51,228 bases of DNA from Pseudomonas lini. GTDB lineage: Bacteria > Pseudomonadota > Gammaproteobacteria > Pseudomonadales > Pseudomonadaceae. The translations under genes and the position numbers were made by a program. The notes beneath the pieces were generated by a model. The model saw only the letters and a program-made list of their open reading frames with translations. It was not told the origin of the DNA and ran no database searches. The stretch lies in the NCBI RefSeq assembly GCF_030812475.1, contig NZ_JAUSSR010000025.1, positions 1 through 51,228 of the forward strand. Direction: 5' to 3'. Shown here in pieces: positions 43,307 to 51,228 of the stretch. The stretch's first letter is position 1; each line of letters opens with the position of its first letter.

Positions 43307-43888
43307 TTAAATGCCTGATTCTGATTGGTCGCGGGCCAGGCGTCGTTCCTGGGCCTGCTTCTGCAAGATGTAGCGGGCCAGCAATTGCCGCTGGGCATCG
43401 GTCGGATACTGGAACTCGGTGCCGATGTCGTAGCCATCGCCCTTGGGATCGCAATGGGTGACGCGAGCTCGCAGCAACAGGCCGAGGGCTTGCGGCATCA
43501 GCACCAGCTTGATCGACAGGTGCGCGCCGGCGGCAAAGGGTGTCGGGTGCTGGAAGTCGACGCCGCCTTCGGAAATGATCACCGGCTGCGGTTCGCCGAT
43601 CTGCCCGAGCACGGTGATGGCGATCACCTGGCTGAGCAGATCGATGCGTTTGTTCTGGGATTTGAGGAACGCCGCGAGGTTACGGTCGCGCTCGCTGATC
43701 TGGCGCAACAGGTGTTGCGATTCGAATTCGCTGAGGTGCAGTTCGCTGAGCAAGTTGAAGAGTGGAGAAGCATCCTGCAACACTTCCTGGCCCGCGGCTT
43801 CGGAAGCGGGCAGAGGCCGAATTTCCAGTGCGATCGTGTCCTCGATACGGTAGTATTCGCGGCGATCTTCTTCATCTAATGTCGACAT
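43307..43888 (-). CDS. PilZ-domain protein
   Basis: This 193-residue protein begins with the PilZ c-di-GMP-binding motif RxxxR in DRREYYRIED. The second motif (DxSxxG) is degenerate in the stretch EGGVDFQHPTPFAAG. The middle (EFESQHLLRQISERDRNLAA) looks helical, and the C-terminal half (LVLMPQALGLLLRARVTHC...GTEFQYPTDAQRQLLARYI) resembles the PilZ-associated fold. It may act as a c-di-GMP receptor; binding is not certain. It is upstream of the GDPD gene and divergent from lolC. Confidence 0.85.
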   Translation of the reverse strand: MSTLDEEDRREYYRIEDTIALEIRPLPASEAAGQEVLQDASPLFNLLSELHLSEFESQHLLRQISERDRNLAAFLKSQNKRIDLLSQVIAITVLGQIGEPQPVIISEGGVDFQHPTPFAAGAHLSIKLVLMPQALGLLLRARVTHCDPKGDGYDIGTEFQYPTDAQRQLLARYILQKQAQERRLARDQSESGI

Positions 43889-43982
43889 GGCGAACCCATG
43901 GTAGCGGCGGTGGTCTGAGTGTAAAGCTGGTTATCGACCCCCGCCACAAGGACGTTCCTTTTCCCTCCGAACAAGCCCCGAC

Positions 43983-45233
43983 ATGTTCAGACCTCTCTTC
44001 GTATTTATCGGCACGCGTTATACCCGTGCAAAGCGTCGCAACCATTTCGTCTCCTTCATTTCCCTGACCTCGATCATTGGACTCGCCCTCGGCGTGGTCG
44101 TGATGATCGTGGTGCTGTCGGTCATGAACGGCTTCGATCATGAGATGCGTACCCGCGTGCTGGGCATGGTGCCCCACGCGACCATCGAGTCCGGTGAACC
44201 GATCAACGACTGGCCGAGCCTGGCCGCCCAGGTCAAGCAGAACCCGCAGGTGACGGCCGTGGCGCCGTTCACCCAGATGCAGGGGTTGCTGACCAACAAG
44301 GGCAAGGTCTCCAAGGTCTTGCTCAATGGCATCGACCCGGCGCTGGAACGGCAGGTGTCGATCATCGACAAGTTCATGCTGCAGGGCCAGCTCGACGCCC
44401 TGGCGCCGGGCAATTTCGGCATCGTCATCGGCGACAAGGCGGCGGCCAAGCTCGGTACGGCGATCGGCGACAAGCTGACTTTCGTCGCGCCGGAAGTCAC
44501 CGTGACCCCGGCCGGCATGTTCCCGCGCATGAAGCGCTTTACCGTGGTCGGCATCTTCCATGTCGGCGCCGGTGAAATCGACGGCTACCTGGGCGTGACC
44601 AACCTGCAGGACCTGGCCCGGCTGCATCGCTGGAAGCCGGAGCAGGTGCAGGGCATCCGCTTGAAGTTCGACGACCTGTTCCAGGCGCCGCGCACCGCGT
44701 GGAACATCGCCCAGCAGCTCGGCGAAGACCATTACTACGCCCGGGACTGGACCCGCACCCACGGCAATCTGTATCAGGCGATCCGCATGGAAAAAGCCAT
44801 GATCGGCCTGCTGTTGCTGCTGATAGTCGCCGTGGCGGCGTTCAACATCATTTCCACGCTGGTGATGGTGGTGAACGACAAGAAGGGCGACATCGCGATC
44901 CTGCGTACCCTGGGCGCCACGCCGGGTTCGATCATGGCGATCTTCATGGTGCAGGGCACGGTGATCGGTGTGGTCGGGACGTTGATCGGCGCGGTGGTCG
45001 GGATTTTCGCCGCGCTGAACGTCAGTGCCGCGATCGCGGCTTTGGAAGGCCTGATCGGCCACAAGTTCCTCAACGCCGACGTGTACTTCATCGATTACCT
45101 GCCGTCGCAAGTGCAGAGCGATGACGTGTTGCTGGTCAGTGCCGCCGCGTTGATCCTGAGTTTCCTCGCCACCCTGTATCCAGCCTGGCGTGCCGCGCGC
45201 ACCCAGCCTGCGGAGGCGCTACGTTATGAGTGA
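43983..45233 (+). CDS. lolC: Lipoprotein-releasing system membrane protein LolC
   Basis: LolC is one of two membrane subunits of the LolCDE ABC complex that extracts lipoproteins from the inner membrane and gives them to LolA. The 416-residue sequence has an N-terminal helix (SIIGLALGVVVMIVVLSVMNGF), a periplasmic domain of about 200 residues, and three C-terminal helices with the FtsX-like region (VVNDKKGDIAILRTLGATPG, then IFMVQGTVIGVVGTLIGAVV). It overlaps lolD by 8 bases. No strong ribosome-binding site is visible upstream. Confidence 0.95.
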   Translation: MFRPLFVFIGTRYTRAKRRNHFVSFISLTSIIGLALGVVVMIVVLSVMNGFDHEMRTRVLGMVPHATIESGEPINDWPSLAAQVKQNPQVTAVAPFTQMQGLLTNKGKVSKVLLNGIDPALERQVSIIDKFMLQGQLDALAPGNFGIVIGDKAAAKLGTAIGDKLTFVAPEVTVTPAGMFPRMKRFTVVGIFHVGAGEIDGYLGVTNLQDLARLHRWKPEQVQGIRLKFDDLFQAPRTAWNIAQQLGEDHYYARDWTRTHGNLYQAIRMEKAMIGLLLLLIVAVAAFNIISTLVMVVNDKKGDIAILRTLGATPGSIMAIFMVQGTVIGVVGTLIGAVVGIFAALNVSAAIAALEGLIGHKFLNADVYFIDYLPSQVQSDDVLLVSAAALILSFLATLYPAWRAARTQPAEALRYE

Positions 45234-45924
45234 GTCGGGCATGAGTGATAAAGCAATCTTGAGCTGCCGCGACCTGGGCAAATCCTACGAGGAAGGCCCG
45301 GAGTCGGTAGAGGTCCTGGCCGGCCTGCAACTGGAGCTGCATCCGGGTGAGCGGGTGGCGATTGTCGGCACCTCGGGTTCGGGCAAGAGTACCTTGCTCA
45401 ACCTGTTGGGCGGCCTCGACACGCCGACCAAGGGCAGCGTCTGGCTGGATGGCGAAGAGCTGTCGGCCTTGAGCGAGAAGAATCGCGGTCTGTTGCGCAA
45501 TCGGTCGCTGGGATTCGTTTACCAGTTCCACCACTTGCTGCCGGAGTTCACCGCGCTGGAAAACGTCTGCATGCCGTTGCTGATCGGCAAGACCTCGATT
45601 CCGCAAGCGCGTCAACGGGCCACGGCATTGCTGGAGCGGGTAGGGCTGGGCCATCGCCTGGAACATAAACCGGCCGAGCTGTCCGGTGGCGAGCGTCAGC
45701 GCGTGGCCATCGCCCGTGCCCTGGTGAACCAGCCAGGCCTGGTGATGCTCGACGAGCCGACCGGCAACCTCGACTCCCACACCGCCCAGGGCATTCAGGA
45801 TTTGATGCTGGAGCTCAGCACCTCGATGCGTACCGCGTTCCTGGTGGTGACCCACGACATGAACCTGGCCCGCCAGATGGATCGCGTCCTGCACTTGCAG
45901 GAAGGTTACCTGACACCCATCTGA
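45226..45924 (+). CDS. lolD: Lipoprotein-releasing system ATP-binding protein LolD
   Basis: The 232-residue ATPase of LolCDE has Walker A GTSGSGKST, signature LSGGERQRVAIARAL, Walker B LVMLDEPTGNLD and the switch histidine in LVVTHDMNL. The ATG at 45226 overlaps the end of lolC (ATGAGTGA), which suggests translational coupling; ATG 45241 would shorten it by five residues. Two copies act with one LolC and one LolE. The gene ends 10 bases before a terminator-like hairpin that precedes lolE. Confidence 0.95.
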   Translation: MSESGMSDKAILSCRDLGKSYEEGPESVEVLAGLQLELHPGERVAIVGTSGSGKSTLLNLLGGLDTPTKGSVWLDGEELSALSEKNRGLLRNRSLGFVYQFHHLLPEFTALENVCMPLLIGKTSIPQARQRATALLERVGLGHRLEHKPAELSGGERQRVAIARALVNQPGLVMLDEPTGNLDSHTAQGIQDLMLELSTSMRTAFLVVTHDMNLARQMDRVLHLQEGYLTPI

Positions 45925-45933
45925 TTGGCCGAA

Positions 45934-45972
45934 ACCCGGTGCCTGAAAAGGCGTCGGGTCTTTTATTTTTAT
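45934..45972 (+). terminator. Intrinsic terminator or attenuator between lolD and lolE
   Basis: ACCCGGTGCCT and AGGCGTCGGGT pair over 11 bases (two G-U pairs) with a GAAA tetraloop, followed by CTTTTATTTTTAT. It begins 10 bases after the lolD stop and ends 16 bases before the lolE ATG, inside what should be one operon. Confidence 0.82.
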
Positions 45973-45987
45973 ACGGTGCCCCAGCGA

Positions 45988-47232
45988 ATGTTCAGACCGT
46001 TATCGATCTTTATCGGCATGCGCTATACCCGCGCCAAGCGCCGCAATCGCTTCGTTTCCTTCATCTCGATGACCTCGATGATCGGCCTCGCCCTGGGCGT
46101 GCTGGCGATGATCGTGGTGCTGTCGGTGATGAACGGCTTCCAGCGCGAAATGAGTTCGCGCATCCTCGGCATGGTGCCCCACGCGACCATCGTCGGCGTC
46201 AATCCGATCGATGACTGGCAGCCGGTGGCCGCGGCCGCGATGAAAAATCCCGACGTGACCGCGGCCGTGCCGTTCACCGAGATGGAAGGCATGCTGTCCT
46301 ACAAGGGCACGATGCAGCCGATCCAGGTCAGCGGGGTCGATCCGGCACTGGAAGGCAAGGTCTCGATCGTCGCCAAGCACATTGTCCAGGGTCGTCTCGA
46401 CGCCTTGAAGCCGGGGGAGTTCGGCGTGGTGATCGGCGAGATCACGGCGCGGCGGTTCCGCTTGAACGTCGGCGACAAGATCACCCTGATCGTACCGGAA
46501 GTCAGTACCGCGCCGGGCGGGATCACCCCGCGCATGCAGCGGCTGAACGTGGTCGGCGTGTTCAAGGTCGGTGCCGAGCTGGATGGCTCGATGGCGCTGA
46601 TCCACCTGGCCGATGCCGCGCAGATGCAGCACTGGGAACCGAACCAGGTGCAGAGCGTGCGCCTGGCGGTGAAGGATTTGTACGCGGCGCCCCAGGTTTC
46701 CAGCGATGTGGCTGCGGGCCTCGGCAGCGCCTACCGGGCTGACGACTGGACCCACACCCAGGGCAGCCTGTTCAGTGCGATGAAGATGGAAAAAACCATG
46801 ATCGGCCTGCTGTTGCTGATGATCGTCGCCGTGGCGGCCTTCAACATCATTGCGACCCTGATCATGGTGGTGAACGACAAGGGCGCGGACATCGCGATCC
46901 TGCGCACCATCGGCGCCACCCCCCGGCAGATCATGGCGATCTTCATGGTCCAGGGCACGGTGATCGGGGTCGTCGGCACCTTGATCGGCGGCGTGCTCGG
47001 GGTGATTGCCGCGCTGAATGTCAGTGAACTGGTGGGCTGGGTGGAGCGGGTGAGCGGGCAGCACATCTTCAGTTCCGATGTGTATTTTGTCAGTAACTTG
47101 CCTTCGGAATTGCAGGGGGCGGATGTGTTGTTGATCTGCTCCGCCGGGTTCATCTTGAGCTTCCTGGCCACGGTTTACCCGGCCTGGCGTGCGGCGAAGA
47201 CTGAGCCGGCTACCGCTTTGCGGTATTCGTAA
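45988..47232 (+). CDS. lolE: Lipoprotein-releasing system membrane protein LolE
   Basis: The 414-residue paralogue of LolC has the same layout: first helix (MIGLALGVLAMIVVLSVMNGF), periplasmic domain, three C-terminal helices (MIGLLLLMIVAVAAFNIIATL, IFMVQGTVIGVVGTLIGGVL). With both LolC and LolE present, this is the heterodimeric complex rather than the LolF form. The start MFRPLSIFIGMRYTRAKRR mirrors LolC. No clear ribosome-binding site precedes ATG 45988; GTG 45976 is in frame. The terminator-like structure before it implies reduced or separately regulated expression. Confidence 0.94.
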   Translation: MFRPLSIFIGMRYTRAKRRNRFVSFISMTSMIGLALGVLAMIVVLSVMNGFQREMSSRILGMVPHATIVGVNPIDDWQPVAAAAMKNPDVTAAVPFTEMEGMLSYKGTMQPIQVSGVDPALEGKVSIVAKHIVQGRLDALKPGEFGVVIGEITARRFRLNVGDKITLIVPEVSTAPGGITPRMQRLNVVGVFKVGAELDGSMALIHLADAAQMQHWEPNQVQSVRLAVKDLYAAPQVSSDVAAGLGSAYRADDWTHTQGSLFSAMKMEKTMIGLLLLMIVAVAAFNIIATLIMVVNDKGADIAILRTIGATPRQIMAIFMVQGTVIGVVGTLIGGVLGVIAALNVSELVGWVERVSGQHIFSSDVYFVSNLPSELQGADVLLICSAGFILSFLATVYPAWRAAKTEPATALRYS

Positions 47233-47247
47233 GCCATCACACCGCTA

Positions 47248-47338
47248 TCGCGAGCAAGCTCGCTCCCACAGGGTTTCGGGTCGTTCACAACATTGTGATT
47301 CAACTCGGTCACTGTGGGAGCGAGCTTGCTCGCGATGG
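47248..47338. repeat. REPIN-like pair between lolE and copS
   Basis: An inverted REP (TCGCGAGCAAGCTCGCTCCC, 47249-47268) and a forward REP (GTGGGAGCGAGCTTGCTCGC, about 47313) lie between the convergent lolE and copS genes. Confidence 0.85.
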
Positions 47339-47355
47339 GGCCGGCCCTACTAGCC

Positions 47356-48705
47356 TCAATCCCCCCTTGGCAATTCAATCACAAACCGCGTCCACCCCCG
47401 ATCCGTCTCACACCGAATCTGCCCCCCGTGGGCCCGAATGATCGACCGGGTAATCGCCAACCCCAACCCCGCATGCTCATTGCTGCCTTCATGCCGCGCC
47501 GGATCAGCCCGATAGAACCGGTCAAACAAACGCGGTAGCAACGCCTCGTCAATGCCTTCGCCGCTGTTCTCGACAGTCAGGCGCAAACCATCGGGCTGTT
47601 CAACAATCCGCACCCGGACCTCACCTTCGGCCGGCGCAAACCGCAACGCATTATCCAGCAGATTGGACAGCGCCCGCCGCAACATACTGCGATCGCCGTC
47701 CATCCGCGCGCTGCCGTCACGGCTCAACCTGACCCGGGCGTCCTCCGCCAGCGGCGCGAAAAACTCCAGCAACACATCCACTTCCTCCGCCAGGTCCAGC
47801 GGCTCGCGCCTGGGCATCAATAACCCGTGGTCTGCCTTGGCCAGGTACAACATGTCGTTGACCAGTTGCGCCATCCATTGCAGCTCTTCGAGGTTGCTGT
47901 GCAGCGCTTCGCGATAATCCTCGATCGGCCGCGGGCGGGTGAGGGTGACCTGGGTGTGGGTCAGCAGGTTCGACAGCGGCGTACGCAACTCGTGGGCGAT
48001 GTCGGCGGAGAACGCCGAGAGCCGCTGGAAAGAGTCGTCGAGGCGGCCGAGCATGGCGTTGAAGTGGTGGGCCATTTCCGCGAGTTCCGACGGCATGTCG
48101 GTTTCGGGCAGGCGCGCATTGAGCGATTGCGCCGACACGCCGCGGGCAACTTCACTCATGCGCCGCAAGGGGCGCAACCCGCTACGCGCCGCCCAGGCGC
48201 CGAGCAGGGCGGTGGCCAGGGCCGACAAGCCCACGGTCAGCCAGATCAGGTGCTGCATGCGTTGCAGAAAGTGTTGGTGATGGGTGATGTCCAGCAACAA
48301 GGTCAGCTGGGGCGAGTCGGGTCGTTCGGGGAACAACGGCGCATTCAATACGCGATAGTCAGTGCCGGCGTCGGTCAGGGTCGACAGGCCTGGTGTCTGT
48401 GGCAGCCTGGCGGGCAGGCGCGGCGAACTGTCGTACCAACGCTGACCGTCGCTGCCGGTGATCCGCAGCGACAAATCGGCCTGCCGGCTCAACTCATCCG
48501 CCAGCTTGACTTCGCTGTCGCTCGATTGAAGGTCCTGAAGCGCGCGGCGCAGACCGATCAACTTGCCGTCGAGCAATTGCTGATCCAGCTCGACAAAGTG
48601 CGCCTCGCTGGCGCGACTGAACAGCACCCCGGCGAACAGCGAAACCACGGCGGTGCAGGCGGCAAACAACAGCGCCAGGCGACTGCTCAGGGACAGTCGA
48701 CGCAT
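47356..48705 (-). CDS. copS: Heavy-metal (copper) sensor histidine kinase CopS-like
   Basis: The 449-residue kinase has two membrane helices (about 10-28 and 152-172) bounding a periplasmic sensor of about 120 residues. A HAMP region (RSGLRPLRRMSEVARGV), the H-box FSADIAHELRTPLSNLL and the ATPase with NLLDNALRFAP, DRFYRADPA and GLGLAITRSI follow. The subgroup is the CusS/CopS/PcoS type that responds to copper or silver. Its ATG overlaps the copR stop (TGATG in the sense strand), so the two are translationally coupled. Metal identity is inferred from the neighbouring cupredoxin gene. Confidence 0.9.
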   Translation of the reverse strand: MRRLSLSSRLALLFAACTAVVSLFAGVLFSRASEAHFVELDQQLLDGKLIGLRRALQDLQSSDSEVKLADELSRQADLSLRITGSDGQRWYDSSPRLPARLPQTPGLSTLTDAGTDYRVLNAPLFPERPDSPQLTLLLDITHHQHFLQRMQHLIWLTVGLSALATALLGAWAARSGLRPLRRMSEVARGVSAQSLNARLPETDMPSELAEMAHHFNAMLGRLDDSFQRLSAFSADIAHELRTPLSNLLTHTQVTLTRPRPIEDYREALHSNLEELQWMAQLVNDMLYLAKADHGLLMPRREPLDLAEEVDVLLEFFAPLAEDARVRLSRDGSARMDGDRSMLRRALSNLLDNALRFAPAEGEVRVRIVEQPDGLRLTVENSGEGIDEALLPRLFDRFYRADPARHEGSNEHAGLGLAITRSIIRAHGGQIRCETDRGWTRFVIELPRGD

Positions 48706-49385
48706 CAGGCGGGGCGCTCTTCCAGGACGTAGCCCATGCCGCGAACGGTATGGATCAGCTTGTTCGGGAACTCATCGTCGATCTTCAGGCGCAGGCGGCG
48801 GATCGCCACTTCGATGACGTTGGTGTCGCTGTCGAAATTCATGTCCCAGACCTGGGAGGCGATCAGCGACTTGGGCAGGACTTCGCCCTGACGTCGCAGG
48901 AGCATTTCCAACAGGGCAAATTCCTTGGCGGTCAGGTCGATGCGCTGGCCGCTGCGTTCGACCCGGCGGCGGATCAGGTCCAGGCGCAGGTCGGCCAGTT
49001 GCAGACTGGTTTCCTGAGGCGTGGTGCTGCCGCGACGCAACAGGCTGCGGACCCGGGCCAGCAGTTCGGAGAAGGCGAAGGGTTTGACCAGGTAATCGTC
49101 GGCGCCCAGTTCCAGGCCGTGAACCCTGTCCTCCACGGCGTCGCGGGCGGTCAGAAACAGTACCGGAGTGTCGAGACCGGCGCCTCGCACCGCCTGCAGG
49201 ATCTGCCAGCCATCGCGGCCGGGCAGCATCACATCGAGAATCAATAGCGCGTAATCGCCGCTCAGCGCCAGTTGCTGGCCGGTGCTGCCGTCGGCCACCA
49301 GTTCGGTGTTGAACCCGGCTTCGGTCAGGCCCTGGCGCAGGTAGTGGCCGGTTTTCGGTTGGTCTTCGACGATCAGCAGTTTCAT
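48705..49385 (-). CDS. copR: Heavy-metal response regulator CopR-like
   Basis: This OmpR/PhoB-type regulator of 226 residues has the phosphoacceptor aspartate in LLILDVMLPGRDGW (about 51), the conserved lysine in DYLVKPF (about 101) and a C-terminal winged helix (LTAKEFALLEMLL, then VIEVAIRRLRLKI). It controls copper-response genes in the family. The gene is divergent from the cupredoxin gene; a CopR-like site lies in the 155-base shared region. Confidence 0.92.
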   Translation of the reverse strand: MKLLIVEDQPKTGHYLRQGLTEAGFNTELVADGSTGQQLALSGDYALLILDVMLPGRDGWQILQAVRGAGLDTPVLFLTARDAVEDRVHGLELGADDYLVKPFAFSELLARVRSLLRRGSTTPQETSLQLADLRLDLIRRRVERSGQRIDLTAKEFALLEMLLRRQGEVLPKSLIASQVWDMNFDSDTNVIEVAIRRLRLKIDDEFPNKLIHTVRGMGYVLEERPA

Positions 49386-49444
49386 GGGCGACTCTGGGCA
49401 AATTGAACGAACGCTTTATACCGTGGGCAACCTCAGTACAGGCC

Positions 49445-49477
49445 AACCTGACAAAGTTGTAATCCGGGTGTCAGGTT
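49445..49477. promoter_or_regulatory. CopR-like box and larger inverted repeat
   Basis: TGACAAAGTTGTAAT (49449-49463) matches the metal-regulator pattern TGACAANNTTGTCAT with one mismatch. It overlaps a larger inverted repeat, AACCTGACA (49445-49453) and TGTCAGGTT (49469-49477). It lies 60 bases from copR and 64 from the cupredoxin start, so it could control both. Confidence 0.72.
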
Positions 49478-49540
49478 GTCGGCAGCGATGGCAGTTTAGA
49501 GTTTTCCACAGACTGAACCTCATCTTGTTGGAGTACGACC

Positions 49541-50062
49541 ATGTTTTTGCGCAAACCTCTGTTGCTGGCCGCGTGTTTGCTGGTGCTGGGTTCGCCGGTG
49601 TGGGCATCGCCGGCGCATACCTTCGACTTCGGCCAACCAGCGCCGGCCGCCAAGGCGACCCGCAGCGTTGAAGTGGTCATGGGCGACATGTCGTTCACAC
49701 CGAAGGCGATCGAGATCACGGCCGGTGAGACGGTTCGCTTTGTACTGGTGAATAAAGGCCAGTTGCTGCACGAATTCAACCTCGGCGACGCGGCGATGCA
49801 CGCCCGGCATCAGCAGGAAATGCTGAAGATGCAGCACAGTGGCATGCTCACGCCTACCGGCATGAAGGACATGGACCACGGCGCGGCCGGCATGGATCAT
49901 GGAATGATGAAACACGACGACCCGAACAGCGTACTGGTTGAACCGGGCAAAACCGCCGAACTGATTTGGACCTTTACCAAGACCACCCAACTGGAATTTG
50001 CCTGCAATATTCCTGGGCATTATCAGGCGGGCATGGTCGGCAAGCTGACGGTGGGGCCGTAG
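49541..50062 (+). CDS. Periplasmic copper-binding cupredoxin (CopI-like)
   Basis: The 173-residue product has a signal peptide (LLLAACLLVLGSPVWASPA) and a plastocyanin-like fold. The presumed type 1 copper ligands are the histidine in LLHEFNL and Cys, His and Met in FACNIPGHYQAGM. A His/Met-rich loop (MHARHQQEMLKMQHSGM, MKDMDHG, MDHGMMKHDD) would bind further copper. Related CopI proteins protect the envelope against copper. ATG 49541 follows TTGGAG. It is divergent from copRS, as in the P. aeruginosa copper regulon. Confidence 0.9.
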   Translation: MFLRKPLLLAACLLVLGSPVWASPAHTFDFGQPAPAAKATRSVEVVMGDMSFTPKAIEITAGETVRFVLVNKGQLLHEFNLGDAAMHARHQQEMLKMQHSGMLTPTGMKDMDHGAAGMDHGMMKHDDPNSVLVEPGKTAELIWTFTKTTQLEFACNIPGHYQAGMVGKLTVGP

Positions 50063-50066
50063 ACCC

Positions 50067-50170
50067 TGTAGGAGCGAGCTTGCTCGCGATGGACTCAAGA
50101 GCGCCGCGTTTAACCGGTAAACACGCATCATCGTTGACGACCATCGCGAGCAAGCTTGCTCCTACAGGGC
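50067..50170. repeat. REPIN between the cupredoxin gene and queF
   Basis: Forward REP GTAGGAGCGAGCTTGCTCGC (about 50069) and inverted partner (ATCGCGAGCAAGCTTGCTCC, 50143-50162) flank a core in reversed order compared with the 1.6 kb copy (GGACTCAAGAGCGCCGCGTT, TCATCGTTGACG). A TAGAAT -10-like element for queF follows at 50186. Confidence 0.88.
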
Positions 50171-50219
50171 GGGCGCAAAGACTGGTAGAATCCGCTGATT
50201 CTTCAGTCAGGTTTCCGCC

Positions 50220-51050
50220 ATGCATCCCGCAGCCGAACACTCGCCGCTGGGTAAATCCAGTGAATACATCGCCACCTATACGCCGTCCTTGCTGTTCCCG
50301 ATCCCGCGCACCGCGAAATGGGCGGAGCTGGGCCTGACGGCTGAAACCTTGCCCTACAAGGGTGTGGACTTCTGGAACTGCTTCGAGCTGTCGTGGTTGT
50401 TGCCGTCCGGCAAGCCGGTAGTGGCGATCGGCGAGTTCAGCATTCCGGCGGATTCACCGAACATCATCGAATCCAAGTCGTTCAAGCTGTACCTGAATTC
50501 CCTGAACCAGACGGCATTTGCCGATAACGCCAGCCTGGAAGCCACGCTGGTCAAGGACCTGTCGGCCGCGGCCGGCAAACCGGTCGGCGTGCGCATTCGC
50601 CGCCTGCAAGAAGTTGAAGCCGAAGGCGTCGTGGCGTTGCCGGGGGTGTGCATCGACGATCTGGACATCAGCGTCAGCAACTATGAGCATCCGCGTCCGG
50701 AGCTGCTGCGGTGCGACGAGTCGCGCACCGTCGAGGAGAGCCTGCACAGCCATTTGCTCAAATCCAACTGCCCGGTCACCAGCCAGCCGGACTGGGGCAG
50801 CGTGGCGGTGGAATACCGCGGCGCGGCGCTGGATCATGCCAGTTTGCTGGAGTACATCGTCAGCTTCCGCCAGCACTCGGACTTTCATGAACAGTGTGTT
50901 GAGCGGATTTTCCTCGACCTGCAGCGGCTGCTGAAACCGGAGAAGCTGACGGTGTATGCGCGGTATGTGCGCCGCGGTGGACTGGATATCAACCCCTATC
51001 GCAGCACCGAAGAAGTGCAACTGCCGAACCACCGCCTGGTTCGTCAATAA
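50220..51050 (+). CDS. queF: NADPH-dependent 7-cyano-7-deazaguanine reductase QueF
   Basis: QueF reduces preQ0 to preQ1 in queuosine biosynthesis. The 276-residue product is of the long two-domain (E. coli) type. The QueF substrate-binding motif is visible as ESKSFKLYLNSLNQT, and the catalytic cysteine lies in SNCPVTSQPDWGSV (about residue 184). The C-terminal VYARYVRRGGLDINPYRS is also conserved. A TAGAAT -10-like element precedes it. No queuosine gene lies beside it and I see no preQ1 riboswitch. Confidence 0.96.
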   Translation: MHPAAEHSPLGKSSEYIATYTPSLLFPIPRTAKWAELGLTAETLPYKGVDFWNCFELSWLLPSGKPVVAIGEFSIPADSPNIIESKSFKLYLNSLNQTAFADNASLEATLVKDLSAAAGKPVGVRIRRLQEVEAEGVVALPGVCIDDLDISVSNYEHPRPELLRCDESRTVEESLHSHLLKSNCPVTSQPDWGSVAVEYRGAALDHASLLEYIVSFRQHSDFHEQCVERIFLDLQRLLKPEKLTVYARYVRRGGLDINPYRSTEEVQLPNHRLVRQ

Positions 51051-51057
51051 CGATCCA

Positions 51058-51228
51058 CTGTAGGCTCCGCACCGTAGCGAAGGCGGCCTGACAGGCAACC
51101 CGATTTTGCGCACGCACACCAAGCCCTGTAGGCGCTGGCTTGCCAGCGAAGGCGGCCTGACAGTCACCAAGATTTCACGGACACACCCGAGCCCTGTAGG
51201 AGCTGGCTTGCCAGCGAAGGCGGCCTGA
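51058..51228. repeat. Tandem REP units at the right edge
   Basis: Three REPs (about 51059, 51127, 51196) each followed by CGAAGGCGGCCTGA are spaced by about 68 bases, with the linkers (CCAAGCCCTGTAGG, CCGAGCCCTGTAGG) repeating. The array runs off the window. Confidence 0.82.

Noticed and set aside
50171..50219. preQ1 riboswitch before queF
   Set aside because: The leader is under 50 bases and lacks the expected hairpin and A-rich tail; REP sequence lies directly upstream.

Overview
The window is a chromosomal segment of a fluorescent Pseudomonas (P. fluorescens group). The protein sequences, the high GC, the psrA-lexA-sulA arrangement and the very dense REP/REPIN palindromes (GTAGGAGC..GCTCCTAC type) all point there. 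From about 9 kb to 47 kb the gene order follows, from memory, the P. aeruginosa PA3020 to PA2986 backbone: slt, uup, universal stress protein, fadB-fadA, topA, sulA-lexA, psrA, nagZ, methylthioinosine phosphorylase, csiV-like, mfd, gap, apbE, sthA, glycerophosphodiesterase, PilZ and lolCDE. The last 4 kb carry a copper block (copS, copR, cupredoxin) and queF.

Layout. 0-9 kb: tusA, a hicB/hicA toxin-antitoxin locus with a damaged or GTG-started hicA, a MATE efflux pump, pdxB, a small conserved gene, an ABC exporter, and a Fic protein lying inside a REPIN array. 9-19 kb: peptidoglycan recycling (slt), ABC-F protein Uup, a stress protein, a small membrane protein preceded by 15-bp tandem repeats, and the fadBA beta-oxidation operon. 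19-27 kb: topA, two small hypothetical genes, the SOS pair sulA-lexA, divergent psrA, nagZ and mtiP. 27-34 kb: two convergent paralogous SWIM-SNF2 helicases. 34-43 kb: csiV-like gene, mfd, gap, apbE, sthA, a GDPD-family phosphodiesterase and a PilZ protein. 44-47 kb: lolC-lolD-lolE with a terminator-like hairpin before lolE. 47-51 kb: copSR, cupredoxin and queF.

Connections. PsrA-type operators lie at psrA itself and, in weaker form, before fadBA, so regulator and target share the locus. LexA controls itself and sulA from two SOS boxes. TopA, Mfd, LexA/SulA and the SNF2 pair form a DNA-topology and repair neighbourhood. CopR has a recognisable site between copR and the cupredoxin gene.

The most distinctive non-coding feature is the REPIN load, about 16 loci in 51 kb, several expanded into tandem arrays. 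I found no tRNA, rRNA, CRISPR array, prophage or intact insertion sequence. The best candidates for something unusual are the inverted SWIM-SNF2 pair, the Fic gene bracketed by REPIN repeats, the 15-bp repeat array at 13.9 kb, the gene-less minus-strand terminator at 14.85 kb, and the terminator between lolD and lolE.
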